A stretch of 64,000 bases of DNA from Lentibacillus siamensis. Its GTDB lineage: Bacteria > Bacillota > Bacilli > Bacillales > Amphibacillaceae. Position numbers and translations under genes: made by a program. The DNA lies in contig NZ_BAAADS010000012.1 of NCBI RefSeq assembly GCF_039522605.1, positions 124,001 through 188,000 on the forward strand, given 5' to 3'. The notes beneath the pieces are model-generated. The model ran no database searches. It was given only the letters and a program-made list of their open reading frames with translations, and was not told the DNA's origin. This document shows, one piece after another, positions 52,128 through 61,033 of this stretch (positions are counted from its first letter, which is position 1; every line of letters starts with the position of its first letter).

Positions 52128-53051
52128 TTGGGTAAAGATAAACCAATAATCATATGGATGAATGGAAAAAAGACGCGGATGGCACGTAAAGATAATTCTG
52201 CAGAAAATGAGACAGACAGACAACTCCATAAAAAATATGCTGCTGCGGCTTCTGAGGACTCAGACGAAGCAGACCAAATCCCTGCTCTTGTCCGTAAGCA
52301 AACTCCGGAACACGGACATTTCTTTCAGCACAAGAACAAGTTCAGCGCTTTTAAACCTTTGCTTATTGCTATATTTTCTGCATTGTTAATAGGAACTGGA
52401 ATGGGGATTTTTATGCTGAATATGTTTGTCGATATTGACAATAGCTTGGCGCAGCAAAATGACGGAAATTCCATGCATGGCTTGGCAGCAGGAGATAATG
52501 AAAATGGAAGTGAAAGTGCCGACACGGCAGGTACTGTAGAGACAGTTAAGCCAATTAGTGCCTATGTATTGCAGGCGGGGGTGTTCAGTGACAAGGAAAA
52601 TGCCCGTGTAATGGCTGAATCTTTCAAAGAGGCCGGATTTGCTGCCATGATCTGGAAAAAGGACAGCCAATACTTTGTGTTTTCAGGGATTGCAAGTTCT
52701 GAAAGTGAGGGTGAACAGATTGCGGAAAAATTAAAGTCGAATAATCTTGAGGTCTATGTAAAAAAATGGACTACTGATGAATTTAAAATCACAATGAGTG
52801 ATTCGACAGCTGATTGGCTGCACAAGTTCCGACAGCAATGGAACTCGTCTGTGGAGGCGTTAAGCACAGGGAAAACCGTATCAACAGCTAAATGGAATGA
52901 TCTAATGGCAGCGGGTCCGGACAATAAATCTGCTGTTGGTAAGTTTGTGCAACAGGCTGGGAAGAATCTTGACTCATTATCAGATGGTGACTGGGGAGGA
53001 CATGCAGCAATGCTGCGTTTGTGGGAGGGGCTTGCTTCCTTGCCGCAATAG
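52128..53051 (+). CDS. spoIIB: SpoIIB-like SPOR-domain sporulation protein
   Basis: A 307-residue protein with a hydrophilic N-terminal cytosolic part (about 1-75), one membrane segment (PLLIAIFSALLIGTGMGIFM), an acidic linker and a SPOR-like domain (AYVLQAGVFSDKENARVMAE, FAAMIWKKDSQYFVFSGIAS). In B. subtilis SpoIIB aids septal thinning and engulfment and lies between folC and radC. Start TTG 52128 follows GGAGGGG. comC, which lies between folC and spoIIB in B. subtilis, is not seen here. The assignment rests on architecture, partial similarity and synteny. Confidence 0.88.
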   Translation: MGKDKPIIIWMNGKKTRMARKDNSAENETDRQLHKKYAAAASEDSDEADQIPALVRKQTPEHGHFFQHKNKFSAFKPLLIAIFSALLIGTGMGIFMLNMFVDIDNSLAQQNDGNSMHGLAAGDNENGSESADTAGTVETVKPISAYVLQAGVFSDKENARVMAESFKEAGFAAMIWKKDSQYFVFSGIASSESEGEQIAEKLKSNNLEVYVKKWTTDEFKITMSDSTADWLHKFRQQWNSSVEALSTGKTVSTAKWNDLMAAGPDNKSAVGKFVQQAGKNLDSLSDGDWGGHAAMLRLWEGLASLPQ

Positions 53052-53212
53052 GTTCAGTTTTTGTCAGTTGTTTGTACGAATTGGTATATTTGTATTTTGG
53101 CAGGTGGGAACGGTTCGAAAACGCTTTTTCCTTCCTGAGAAATTTTCGTTATGGCCAGCTGCTTATTACTGGAAATCCTAAAATCATAATTTGTCCGGGG
53201 TGTGCAAAATAG
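53021..53212 (+). other. possible gene remnant between spoIIB and radC
   Basis: An open frame of 63 codons overlaps the end of spoIIB and contains a hydrophobic stretch (GSVFVSCLYELVYLYF) and ends IICPGCAK. The pattern faintly recalls the N-terminus of prepilin peptidases (GSF-N-x-x-x-R-x-P then CPxC), and comC is otherwise missing from this region. There is no good start codon or ribosome-binding site. It may be a decayed comC fragment or chance. Confidence 0.2.
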
Positions 53213-53249
53213 GTACTATTAAGCTAACCATACGCGAGGAGGATAAATT

Positions 53250-53939
53250 ATGACATCATCAACGATTATGATCAAGGATGTACCAAAAGAAGACCGTCCC
53301 AGGGAACGAATGCTGAAATTGGGTGCAGGTCATTTATCAAATCAGGAGCTTTTGGCTATTTTATTGGGGAGCGGGACAAGGGAAGAGTCCGTCATGACTT
53401 TATCCAATCGGCTGCTGATGCATTTTGAAGGGCTAAACTTATTAAAAGATGCAACGATTGAAGAGTTGACGTCCATCAAAGGGATAGGAGCCGCCAAAGG
53501 GGTCCTGCTATTGTCAGCAATGGAACTTGGCAGAAGGATGAGTCAATATAAACCTAACGAAAGATATGTGATTCGCTCACCTGAAGATGGCGCAGATTAT
53601 ATTATGGAAGAAATGCGCAATCTTAATCAGGAACATTTTGTTGTCCTTTTTCTAAATACTAAAAATCAGATCATTCACCGGCAGACTATTTTCATCGGCA
53701 GTTTAAATGCTTCCATTGTTCATCCCCGTGAAGTATATAGGGAGGCGGTAAAACGCTCCGCTGCCTCTATTATTTGTGCGCATAATCACCCTTCCGGCGA
53801 CCCCAGCCCCTCCCAGGAAGATATTCATGTTACAAGACGTCTTGTCGAATGCGGTAAAATGATCGGTATTGAATTACTTGATCATTTAGTGATTGGCGAC
53901 CGGAAATTTGTATCTTTAAAAGAAAAAGGTTATCTGTAA
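53250..53939 (+). CDS. radC: DNA repair protein RadC family (JAB/MPN domain)
   Basis: A 229-residue RadC-family protein. The N-terminal helix-hairpin-helix region includes ELTSIKGIGAAKGVLL. The JAMM metalloprotease-like motif HNHPSGDPSPSQEDIHVTRR is intact. The biochemical function is not settled. Start ATG follows CGAGGAGGATAAAT. In B. subtilis maf precedes radC; it is absent here. Confidence 0.95.
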   Translation: MTSSTIMIKDVPKEDRPRERMLKLGAGHLSNQELLAILLGSGTREESVMTLSNRLLMHFEGLNLLKDATIEELTSIKGIGAAKGVLLLSAMELGRRMSQYKPNERYVIRSPEDGADYIMEEMRNLNQEHFVVLFLNTKNQIIHRQTIFIGSLNASIVHPREVYREAVKRSAASIICAHNHPSGDPSPSQEDIHVTRRLVECGKMIGIELLDHLVIGDRKFVSLKEKGYL

Positions 53940-53991
53940 ACACTATCTATTTTCGTGATTTTTTCGTATAATTGAATAGAGTAATGACATG

Positions 53992-54032
53992 ATGGCGCCA
54001 GTTTTCTGAGGAAAATGAAATTGGCGCTTATT
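53992..54032 (+). other. two-part hairpin between radC and mreB
   Basis: GCGCCA pairs with TGGCGC, enclosing TTTTC-TGA-GGAAAA. It could end the radC transcript but lacks a T-run. Confidence 0.4.
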
Positions 54033-54170
54033 ATGATTGAAATTATGTCTGTTATCATGTGTTTATAAAAATGTCATATATCGATTCCGGATTGCATCGA
54101 TCAGGATTAATAGATATAGTAAACATTACATAAAACTAACGAATTCGTTTTTTGGAAAGGAAGATTTTTT

Positions 54171-55208
54171 TTGGGAAGATTCAGTTTATCTCAGGATCTT
54201 GGGATTGATTTGGGAACAGCCAATACACTTGTGTTTGTTAAAAATAAAGGTGTTGTTGTACGAGAGCCTACTGTTGTGGCGAAAAACATGCAGACTGGTG
54301 ATATTGAAGCGGTGGGAAGTCAGGCACGAAACATGATCGGAAGGACTCCGGGGAATATTTCCGTTGTGCGTCCGATGAAGGATGGCGTCATTGCTGATTA
54401 TGATACAACAGCAATATTAATGAAATATTATATAAAAAAAGCGATGAAGAACCGCTCATTTTTCGCCAAAAAGCCGAATGTTATGATATGTGTTCCATCA
54501 GGAATAACGATGGTAGAAGAAAGAGCAGTTATTGATGCAACAAAACAAGCTGGAGCAAAGGATGCATTTCCCATTGCGGAACCTTTTGCTGCAGCTATAG
54601 GTGCGGGGCTTCCTGTTTGGGAGCCAACCGGCAGTATGATTGTTGATATTGGTGGTGGGACAACTGAAGTAGCCGTTATTTCACTGGGCGGAATTGTGAC
54701 AAGCCGTTCAATCCGCAAAGCCGGTGATAATATGGATGAAGCAATCACTTTTTACATCCGAAAACATTATAATTTGATGATTGGAGAGCGCTCAGCAGAG
54801 TCAATAAAGATGGATCTTGGTACTGCTGGTGAAGTGACGGAAGATATTGAAATGGATATTAGAGGTCGTGATTTGCTTACGGGACTTCCAAAGACGATTA
54901 CGATCACTGCAAAAGAAATTGCAGTTTCGTTGCGGGATACAGTGGAATCGATTGTCAATGCAGTCAAAACAACCCTGGAAAAAACACCTCCAGAATTGTC
55001 TGCGGATATTGTGGAACGCGGTATTGTATTATCTGGAGGCGGGGCTTTATTGCGAAACCTGGATAAAGTCATCAGTGAAGAAACAGAGATGCCGGTATTT
55101 GTTGCCGATGATCCATTGGACAGTGTAGCTATCGGAACAGGTAAATCTTTGGAATACATTCAGCACTTCCGCTCCCATCCGAATGTATCTTCGCGCACGA
55201 CAGAGTAG
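54171..55208 (+). CDS. mreB: rod-shape determining protein MreB
   Basis: MreB (345 residues), the bacterial actin that guides lateral wall synthesis. Actin-fold motifs: DLGIDLGTANTLVFVK (phosphate 1), VDIGGGTTEVAVISLGG (phosphate 2) and IVLSGGGALLRNLDK (adenosine). The start is TTG 54171, after GGAAAGGAAG. It is the first gene of mreBCD-minCD. Confidence 0.98.
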   Translation: MGRFSLSQDLGIDLGTANTLVFVKNKGVVVREPTVVAKNMQTGDIEAVGSQARNMIGRTPGNISVVRPMKDGVIADYDTTAILMKYYIKKAMKNRSFFAKKPNVMICVPSGITMVEERAVIDATKQAGAKDAFPIAEPFAAAIGAGLPVWEPTGSMIVDIGGGTTEVAVISLGGIVTSRSIRKAGDNMDEAITFYIRKHYNLMIGERSAESIKMDLGTAGEVTEDIEMDIRGRDLLTGLPKTITITAKEIAVSLRDTVESIVNAVKTTLEKTPPELSADIVERGIVLSGGGALLRNLDKVISEETEMPVFVADDPLDSVAIGTGKSLEYIQHFRSHPNVSSRTTE

Positions 55209-55220
55209 GAAGGTGTCTGT

Positions 55221-56108
55221 ATGCCATTTTTTCAAAAAAAACGATTATTCATCCTGCTTATTGGTATTATTGTTCTTGTTGCACTAATCGGATATTCCTT
55301 GCAGGACAAACGGAATTTGACAACTCCGGAGCAGTTTATAAAGGACACTGTTGGATGGGCACAAAGTGTAATACATACACCGGTGAATTTTGTAACAAAT
55401 ATTTTTACCAATATAGACGACCTAAAAGACACGTTTGAGGAAAATAAGGTATTGCGTAATAAACTGGCACAGTATAAAACGCTGATTTTTGAGGTGCAGG
55501 AATTAAAAAAAGAAAATAAAGAACTCCGGAAGATGCTCGATAAAACGGAGTCGGGTTCAATCAGGGACTTTAATCCGATTCAGGCAACCGTCCTTTCACG
55601 CTCTCCTGAACGATGGATTGAGCATGTCACCATTAATAAAGGTAAACAGGACGGTGTAAGGGAAAACATGGCAGTGGTTACTGCCGGTGGAATGATTGGA
55701 AAAATACAATCTGCATCACAGTTTACCTCTACGGTACAGCTGTTGACCGGTTTTGATCAGTTTAACCGGATATCAGCAACCATATCACGTAAAAAAGGTA
55801 ACGATGTTTTTGGTCTGATTCAGGGGTTTGATAAGGAATCAGGTAACTTGCTGTTTAAAGTTATCGAAGAATCTGAGAAGAACCTGAAAGAAGGAGAAAA
55901 AGTGGTCTCCTCAGGTATGGGGGGAGTGTTTCCGGCTGGGCTGTTTATCGGCACAGTTCAGGAGGTCAAACCCGACAAATACGGGTTGACCAAAACTGCT
56001 TTGGTTAAGCCGGCTGCTGATATGTATGAAATTAATAATGTCATTGTTGTTGATCGTGTTCTTGAAGAACATGAAAGTTCCAACCAATCAGGAGAGGAGG
56101 AGGAATAA
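55221..56108 (+). CDS. mreC: rod-shape determining protein MreC
   Basis: MreC (295 residues) has one N-terminal membrane segment (FILLIGIIVLVALIGYSLQ), a coiled coil (about 65-115) and an extracytoplasmic beta domain (VTAGGMIGKIQSASQFTSTV, VSSGMGGVFPAGLFIGTV). It scaffolds the elongasome. It starts 12 bp after mreB and overlaps mreD by one base. Confidence 0.96.
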   Translation: MPFFQKKRLFILLIGIIVLVALIGYSLQDKRNLTTPEQFIKDTVGWAQSVIHTPVNFVTNIFTNIDDLKDTFEENKVLRNKLAQYKTLIFEVQELKKENKELRKMLDKTESGSIRDFNPIQATVLSRSPERWIEHVTINKGKQDGVRENMAVVTAGGMIGKIQSASQFTSTVQLLTGFDQFNRISATISRKKGNDVFGLIQGFDKESGNLLFKVIEESEKNLKEGEKVVSSGMGGVFPAGLFIGTVQEVKPDKYGLTKTALVKPAADMYEINNVIVVDRVLEEHESSNQSGEEEE

Positions 56109-56650
56109 TGAAACGGTTAATTATTCCTTTCATCCTGTTTCTGCTGTTTATAATGGAAGGTGTAGCTTTGGAGTTGCTTCCTGCTTCTCTCGTAACAGGT
56201 GATATTGTAATTGTACCTCACTGGATCCTGGCTTTTCTGGTGATGATGGCTGTTTTCCATGATCGGGAGAATACGTATATGTCCATCTTGTACGGTCTGA
56301 TTTTTGGATTTTTGATTGATATAGTTTATACAGGTGTATTAGGTGTTTATATGTTCACGTATGCTGTTGTAATCTATATCGTTCATGGCCTGACCAAACT
56401 GCTGCATGCTAATATATTCGGTGTAACGGTGCTTGGAATAGTAGGGCTGGTACTTGCGGAGGCCTTGATAAATGTTGTTTTTTCATTTGTAGGGCTGTCT
56501 GAAATGGAGTGGAGTATGTATTTAGTATATCGGATGCTCCCGACAGTATTGGCCAATTTGCTGTTTCTGCTGCTCGTGTACCCTTTTATGAGTAAATGGC
56601 TTGTTGATTGGCAGCAGGACAACTTACGCGGTAATTCCGTTTATTTATGA
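56108..56650 (+). CDS. mreD: rod-shape determining protein MreD
   Basis: MreD (180 residues), an integral membrane protein with about five hydrophobic segments (IIPFILFLLFIMEGVALELL, LIFGFLIDIVYTGVLGVYMF). GAGGAGGAATA precedes the start within the end of mreC. Order mreC-mreD-minC is standard. Confidence 0.95.
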   Translation: MKRLIIPFILFLLFIMEGVALELLPASLVTGDIVIVPHWILAFLVMMAVFHDRENTYMSILYGLIFGFLIDIVYTGVLGVYMFTYAVVIYIVHGLTKLLHANIFGVTVLGIVGLVLAEALINVVFSFVGLSEMEWSMYLVYRMLPTVLANLLFLLLVYPFMSKWLVDWQQDNLRGNSVYL

Positions 56651-56680
56651 CTGACCAGGTCTTTAATGAGGTGAAATTGA

Positions 56681-57367
56681 ATGCCGGAAAATAGGCAAAT
56701 GATATCGATTAAAGGAACCAACGAAGGACTTACATTATTTATAAATGATTCGTGCTCCTTTGATGAAGTAATGGATGAACTGAAAGAAAAACTATCGGTT
56801 TATCAGCCAAATGATGATGAACCGGAAGTAGCTGTCACAGTAAAGTTAGGTAATCGCTACCTGAACGAACAGCAAAAAAACCAAATAAATGAATTAATCA
56901 GCAAAAATAATAATTTTATCGTCCAGGCTTTTGATTCTGAAGTTGTTCGGAAAAATGATGCCATCAGCTGGAAGGAAGAAAGTGATGTCAAAACAGTCCA
57001 CCGTATTATCAGATCCGGACAGGTTTTAGAGGTAACAGGTGATTTATTGTTGATAGGGGATGTTAATCCCGGCGGCAGTGTGGTGACGACCGGTAATGTT
57101 TTTATTATGGGAAACTTGCTGGGAATGGCACACGCTGGGGCAAATGGTGATCAAAATGCGGTGATTGCGGCATCGTACATGAAGCCTGGACAATTGCGTA
57201 TTGCTGATTATATAAGCCGAGCTCCGGATTACGAAACGGAGGGTGTATATATGGAATGCGGTCTTATTGATGAAGTCCAGGACAAAATAGTCATTGACCG
57301 GCTGCAGGTTTTGTCGCGAAAACGAAAAGATTTAAGCGGGTTTGAAAGGAGAATTCAGAATGGGTGA
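56681..57367 (+). CDS. minC: septum site-determining protein MinC
   Basis: MinC (228 residues) inhibits FtsZ assembly. The N-terminal domain (about 1-100) precedes the right-handed beta-helix C-domain (VLEVTGDLLLIGDVNPGGSV, GNVFIMGNLLGMAHAG). Start follows GAGGTGAAATTGA. It overlaps minD by 8 bp. Confidence 0.96.
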   Translation: MPENRQMISIKGTNEGLTLFINDSCSFDEVMDELKEKLSVYQPNDDEPEVAVTVKLGNRYLNEQQKNQINELISKNNNFIVQAFDSEVVRKNDAISWKEESDVKTVHRIIRSGQVLEVTGDLLLIGDVNPGGSVVTTGNVFIMGNLLGMAHAGANGDQNAVIAASYMKPGQLRIADYISRAPDYETEGVYMECGLIDEVQDKIVIDRLQVLSRKRKDLSGFERRIQNG

Positions 57368-58157
57368 AGCAATCGTTATTACTTCCGGTAAAGGCGGAGT
57401 CGGTAAAACGACGACAACCGCCAATATCGGTACTGCATTGGCGTTGATGGGCAAAAATGTTTGCTTGATTGATACGGATATCGGCCTGCGGAACCTCGAT
57501 GTTGTTATGGGCTTGGAAAATCGAATTATCTATGACATAGTCGACGTTATTGAGGAAAGGTGCAGGCTGAAGCAGGCTTTAATTAAGGATAAACGGTTTG
57601 AGTTTTTGTCACTGCTTCCTGCTGCACAGACAAGTGATAAATCTGCAGTAACATCGGACGGCATGCGAAAGGTTGTTGATCAGCTTAAACAGGAGTATGA
57701 TTATATCGTAATTGACTGCCCGGCGGGAATTGAGCAAGGGTTTCAAAATGCGATTGCCGGTGCTGATCAAGCTATTGTAGTAACAACACCTGAAAAATCC
57801 AGTGTCCGGGATGCGGATCGTATTATTGGATTACTGGAAAATGCAGATGTTGAATCTCCAAAACTGGTAATCAATCGAATCCGAAATCATATGATGAAAA
57901 ATGGAGATATGATTGATATTGATGAAATTATCCAAATTTTATCAATCGATCTAATTGGTATCGTTGTTGATGATGATGAAGTAATAAAGGCATCCAACAG
58001 CGGTGAACCGATTGCATTTCAACCCAATTCAAAACCCTCTATCGCATATCGGAATATTGCGAGGCGGATTTTGGGAGAAACTGTCCCGCTTCAGTCCCTC
58101 GAAGAAGAAAAGGGAATGTTTAAAAAAGTAAAAGAGTTTTTCGGGATACGTTCATAA
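57360..58157 (+). CDS. minD: septum site-determining ATPase MinD
   Basis: MinD (265 residues) recruits MinC to the membrane at poles. It has the deviant Walker A GKGGVGKTTTTANIG and a C-terminal membrane-targeting amphipathic helix (GMFKKVKEFFGIRS). ATG 57360 is chosen behind AAAGGAGAA; the longer frame starts before that site. Confidence 0.97.
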   Translation: MGEAIVITSGKGGVGKTTTTANIGTALALMGKNVCLIDTDIGLRNLDVVMGLENRIIYDIVDVIEERCRLKQALIKDKRFEFLSLLPAAQTSDKSAVTSDGMRKVVDQLKQEYDYIVIDCPAGIEQGFQNAIAGADQAIVVTTPEKSSVRDADRIIGLLENADVESPKLVINRIRNHMMKNGDMIDIDEIIQILSIDLIGIVVDDDEVIKASNSGEPIAFQPNSKPSIAYRNIARRILGETVPLQSLEEEKGMFKKVKEFFGIRS

Positions 58158-58246
58158 TAGAAATGATGAAGGTTTGGGAAAAGATCTTTATTAAAAGAGA
58201 AATCGACTTAGCTTGAAATGGTTTATCAAGCCGCTTCGGAAATATA

Positions 58247-58440
58247 ATTCGCTTTTACTGCCAGCATAAGTGGGATATTAGCTCAAGAAAAATCACTTTC
58301 GCTGTGTTTTCATTTCCGGGGGCGGCTGCTGAACCTTCTTGTGCTCTCATGTTGGCAAAGGTTTTGGTGAAGCAGCACTTCACACTGACACACTGCGAAG
58401 TCTCATCTAGACGTTAGCCCCCTCCGTGTTTCCTCAGCTA
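58247..58440. repeat. dispersed Bacillaceae-type intergenic element, B2
   Basis: About 190 bp without a gene, running from TTCGCTTTTACTGCCAGC through CATTTCCGGGGGCGGCTGC and GCAGCACTTCACACTGACAC to CCCCTCCGTGTTTCCTCAGC. It resembles intergenic elements I recall from related Bacillaceae (from memory). The right half shares the order AGCA-CTTCACACT-CAC-CGA-AGTC-CATC-CCGTGTTTCC with copy B1. It fills most of the minD-spoIVFA gap. Confidence 0.55.
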
Positions 58441-58565
58441 AATTTTAGTATAGTCTGTTTTTTTAGGTTACACATTTTGGTTTTTCTCCATTGTATGTTT
58501 TTCTATCATATCTTATTTGCTTGTCTCATAAACTTTACAAAAGCTTGGTGAGGGTTGTGAGGAAT

Positions 58566-59345
58566 ATGAGCAAAGGGATTAAGCAAGTCAGAAAATCGAT
58601 AAACCAGCGTAAGCGGATGCGAGGGCTGAAGCAACAAGACGGGGTATCATCAAAACCGGTTGTTCCGCCATTTCCAGAGGAGGAAGAGAAACATGGGTAT
58701 CTCCCGATGTTTCATGATAGCACAGCGAAAAACTGGTCATCGGGGAAGGCTGATAAGCGGATTTCGGCCTTTGTTGTGAAAGCGATGTTTTCTGTTATGC
58801 TGTTTATGGCGGTTGCCTTGTTATTTAGGGTAGAAGGTGAATGGTTAACCGAACCAAAAGAATGGACAAGCAGTGTCCTGACCGAAGAATTTCCGTTTGC
58901 CAGTGTAAATAACTGGTACCAGGAAACATTTGGCCAGCCTATGGCGGTAGCTCCAAATCAGCAGACGGTGGAGTCTGGAACATTACCACTTGCAATGCCT
59001 GTGGCTGGAAGTGTTTCTGAGTCATTTCGGGAAAATGGGACTGGCATTATGATTAAACCCGGTGAGCAGACGGAAGTTAGTGCCTTACGGGAAGGAGTGG
59101 TGATTTTCGCCGGGAATGATACCGAAACAGGGAAAACGATCATTGTTCAGCATGCAGATAACAGTAAAACAACGTATGGGTATTTGAGCGAAATAAATGT
59201 TCATTTATATGAACCTGTGGATGCAAAGCAAAAACTTGGAACATTTAAACCGACCAGCGAGAAAAAGACAGTTTACTTTGCTATTGAAAAAAATGATACA
59301 TTCATTAATCCGGTACAGGTGATTAAAGTTGACGAGACTTCATAA
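58566..59345 (+). CDS. spoIVFA: stage IV sporulation protein FA
   Basis: SpoIVFA (259 residues) regulates the SpoIVFB protease in the outer forespore membrane. It has a basic N-terminal cytosolic part, one membrane segment (VVKAMFSVMLFMAVALLF), and an M23-like domain (GTGIMIKPGEQTEVSALREG, TIIVQHADNSKTTYGYLSEI) without a full zinc-peptidase motif. ATG 58566 is chosen; GTG 58557 is an alternative with poorer spacing. It overlaps spoIVFB by 17 bp. Confidence 0.92.
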   Translation: MSKGIKQVRKSINQRKRMRGLKQQDGVSSKPVVPPFPEEEEKHGYLPMFHDSTAKNWSSGKADKRISAFVVKAMFSVMLFMAVALLFRVEGEWLTEPKEWTSSVLTEEFPFASVNNWYQETFGQPMAVAPNQQTVESGTLPLAMPVAGSVSESFRENGTGIMIKPGEQTEVSALREGVVIFAGNDTETGKTIIVQHADNSKTTYGYLSEINVHLYEPVDAKQKLGTFKPTSEKKTVYFAIEKNDTFINPVQVIKVDETS

Positions 59346-60195
59346 CTTATTTCCGGAAATAAGATTGCATCCAATTTTATTAGTCTTTATTATTATTTCA
59401 TTTCTGACTGGTACATTCGTTTCGTTATTTGTTATTATGACAATCGTTTTGATCCATGAACTGGGTCACTACTTGATGGCGGTCTTTTTTAAATGGCGGA
59501 TCAGGAGGGTGATGATCTGGATATTCGGTGGCGTGATGGACACGGATGAACATGGAACAAAACCATTGTATCAGGAAATACTTGTGACTATCGCGGGTCC
59601 TTTTCAGCATGTACTTATCTATTTGCTGCTGCTGTTGTTTTCACAACTGCAATTCATACCACATTCACTTGTTGAATTGGCGTCTTTTTATAATACCATT
59701 ATCCTGTTATTTAATTTACTCCCGGTCTGGCCGTTGGATGGTGGAAAACTTTTATTCCTGTTCCTCTCATCCGGACTTCCATATCGGAAAGCATACAATT
59801 GGGTAATACTGTTTTCCATGTTTGTATGTATTCTTGGAATAATTGTTCAATTGTTTTTGGTTTCTTTTACGCTTAGTTCCTTCGTGTTGTTTCTGTTTTT
59901 GCTGATGGAAAACAGAACAGACTGGAAACAGCGGTATTATGTATTTATACGATTCTTGTTAAGAAGGTATTATGGTCAAGCCTATGTGAACGGAGTTTTG
60001 CCGATTGAAGTCCCGCACACTTGCGGGATGATGAACGTCTTCAGCAGGTTTCACCGTGAAAAAAAACATTCCATCTATATTACATATCCTGGGTCAATGC
60101 GCAGGTCAATTGATGAAATGGACTGTCTGTACAGTTACTTTCATGAACGAAACTTTCGTAAAACGATCGGGGAAGTGACCAGCAATCATAGTTAA
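59329..60195 (+). CDS. spoIVFB: intramembrane metalloprotease SpoIVFB
   Basis: SpoIVFB (288 residues) cleaves pro-sigma-K. The zinc motif HELGH is in a membrane helix (IVLIHELGHYLMAVFF), and the second metal ligand region is NLLPVWPLDGGKLL. About six hydrophobic segments are followed by a cytosolic CBS-like region with a CGMMNVFSRFHREK stretch. TTG 59329 follows AGGTGAT within the end of spoIVFA. Its product acts upstream of gerE, also in this window. Confidence 0.95.
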   Translation: MTRLHNLFPEIRLHPILLVFIIISFLTGTFVSLFVIMTIVLIHELGHYLMAVFFKWRIRRVMIWIFGGVMDTDEHGTKPLYQEILVTIAGPFQHVLIYLLLLLFSQLQFIPHSLVELASFYNTIILLFNLLPVWPLDGGKLLFLFLSSGLPYRKAYNWVILFSMFVCILGIIVQLFLVSFTLSSFVLFLFLLMENRTDWKQRYYVFIRFLLRRYYGQAYVNGVLPIEVPHTCGMMNVFSRFHREKKHSIYITYPGSMRRSIDEMDCLYSYFHERNFRKTIGEVTSNHS

Positions 60196-60213
60196 ATGAT
60201 TGCGTGCTGCATC

Positions 60214-60243
60214 TTGACAAGTGCTTTCACAACATGGTAATAT
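60214..60243 (+). promoter_or_regulatory. promoter of rplU-prp-rpmA
   Basis: TTGACA (60214-60219) and TAATAT (60238-60243) with 18-bp spacing, directly before the ribosomal-protein leader. Confidence 0.7.
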
Positions 60244-60249
60244 CAATAC

Positions 60250-60350
60250 GTTATTCATCGTAGTACCAGTGCTACAACCGCACAAAGCAGGTTATTAAAT
60301 TCGATGCTTCGAATACCTGTAATGGCGAGTCTGAGTTAATTAAGGAGGTG
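60250..60350 (+). ncRNA. L21 leader (autoregulatory mRNA leader)
   Basis: The roughly 100-base leader before rplU occupies the place of the L21 leader known in Bacillus. It carries GTAGTACCAGTGCTAC (hairpin near 60260-60275) and ATTCGATGCTTCGAAT (60298-60313) as short stems. Binding of L21 to its own leader is established for the family; the match here is by position and hairpins only. Confidence 0.55.
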
Positions 60351-60355
60351 CAGGT

Positions 60356-60664
60356 ATGTACGCGATTATCGAAACAGGTGGTAAACAGGTAAAGGTTGAA
60401 GAAGGACAGGAAATTTACGTTGAAAAAGTTTTAGCTGAGGCAAATGACGCTGTAACTTTTGATAAAGTTCTTTTCATCGGTGGAGACGATGTGAAAGTCG
60501 GAGCTCCTTACGTAAGTGGGGCAACTGTCACTGCTAAAGTTGAAAAACATGGCCGTCAAAAGAAGGTTACTGTTTACAAATATAAGCGCAGAAAGAACTA
60601 TCATCGTAAACAAGGTCACCGTCAGCCGTATACTAAATTAGTAGTTGACAAAATTAATGCATAA
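60356..60664 (+). CDS. rplU: 50S ribosomal protein L21
   Basis: L21 (102 residues), with MYAIIETGGKQVKVEEGQE at the N-terminus and KYKRRKNYHRKQGHRQPYTK near the end. The start follows AAGGAGGTGCAGGT. It is the first gene of rplU-prp-rpmA, followed by prp after 12 bp. Confidence 0.98.
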   Translation: MYAIIETGGKQVKVEEGQEIYVEKVLAEANDAVTFDKVLFIGGDDVKVGAPYVSGATVTAKVEKHGRQKKVTVYKYKRRKNYHRKQGHRQPYTKLVVDKINA

Positions 60665-60676
60665 AGGTTCTCACGT

Positions 60677-61033
60677 ATGATTAACGTAACTGTATTTCGA
60701 AAAAATAACCAAATATCAGGTTTTGAATTATCGGGACATGCTGACAGTGGCCCATATGGTTACGATCTCGTATGCGCAGGGGTCTCAGCGGTTTCGTTTG
60801 GTGCGGTGAATGCAGTTATGGAAATGACCGGTGTTGAGCTGGTAATTGACCAGGGAGCTGAAGGTGGGTATCTCCAGGTTATTATTCCTGCAACAATTAC
60901 GACAGAACAAATGGGAACCGTTCAGCTCTTATTTGAGGGGATGATTATTTCCCTGGAAGCAATTGTACGAGAGTATCACCAGTTTATTGAAATTCACAAT
61001 AATGAAGGAGGTACACCAAATGCTACGTCTTGA
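60677..61033 (+). CDS. prp: ribosomal-processing cysteine protease Prp (YsxB)
   Basis: Prp (118 residues) removes the N-terminal extension of ribosomal protein L27 in Firmicutes. The catalytic pair is His21 (SGHADSGPYG) and Cys33 (DLVCAGVSAVS). It lies between rplU and rpmA and overlaps rpmA by 14 bp. The rpmA product here carries the cleavage motif LDLQFF, so enzyme and substrate are both present. Confidence 0.96.
   Translation: MINVTVFRKNNQISGFELSGHADSGPYGYDLVCAGVSAVSFGAVNAVMEMTGVELVIDQGAEGGYLQVIIPATITTEQMGTVQLLFEGMIISLEAIVREYHQFIEIHNNEGGTPNATS

Noticed and set aside
53250..53939. Mobile-element or plasmid-type RadC
   Set aside because: Its place between spoIIB and mreB is the standard chromosomal location, so there is no sign of transfer.
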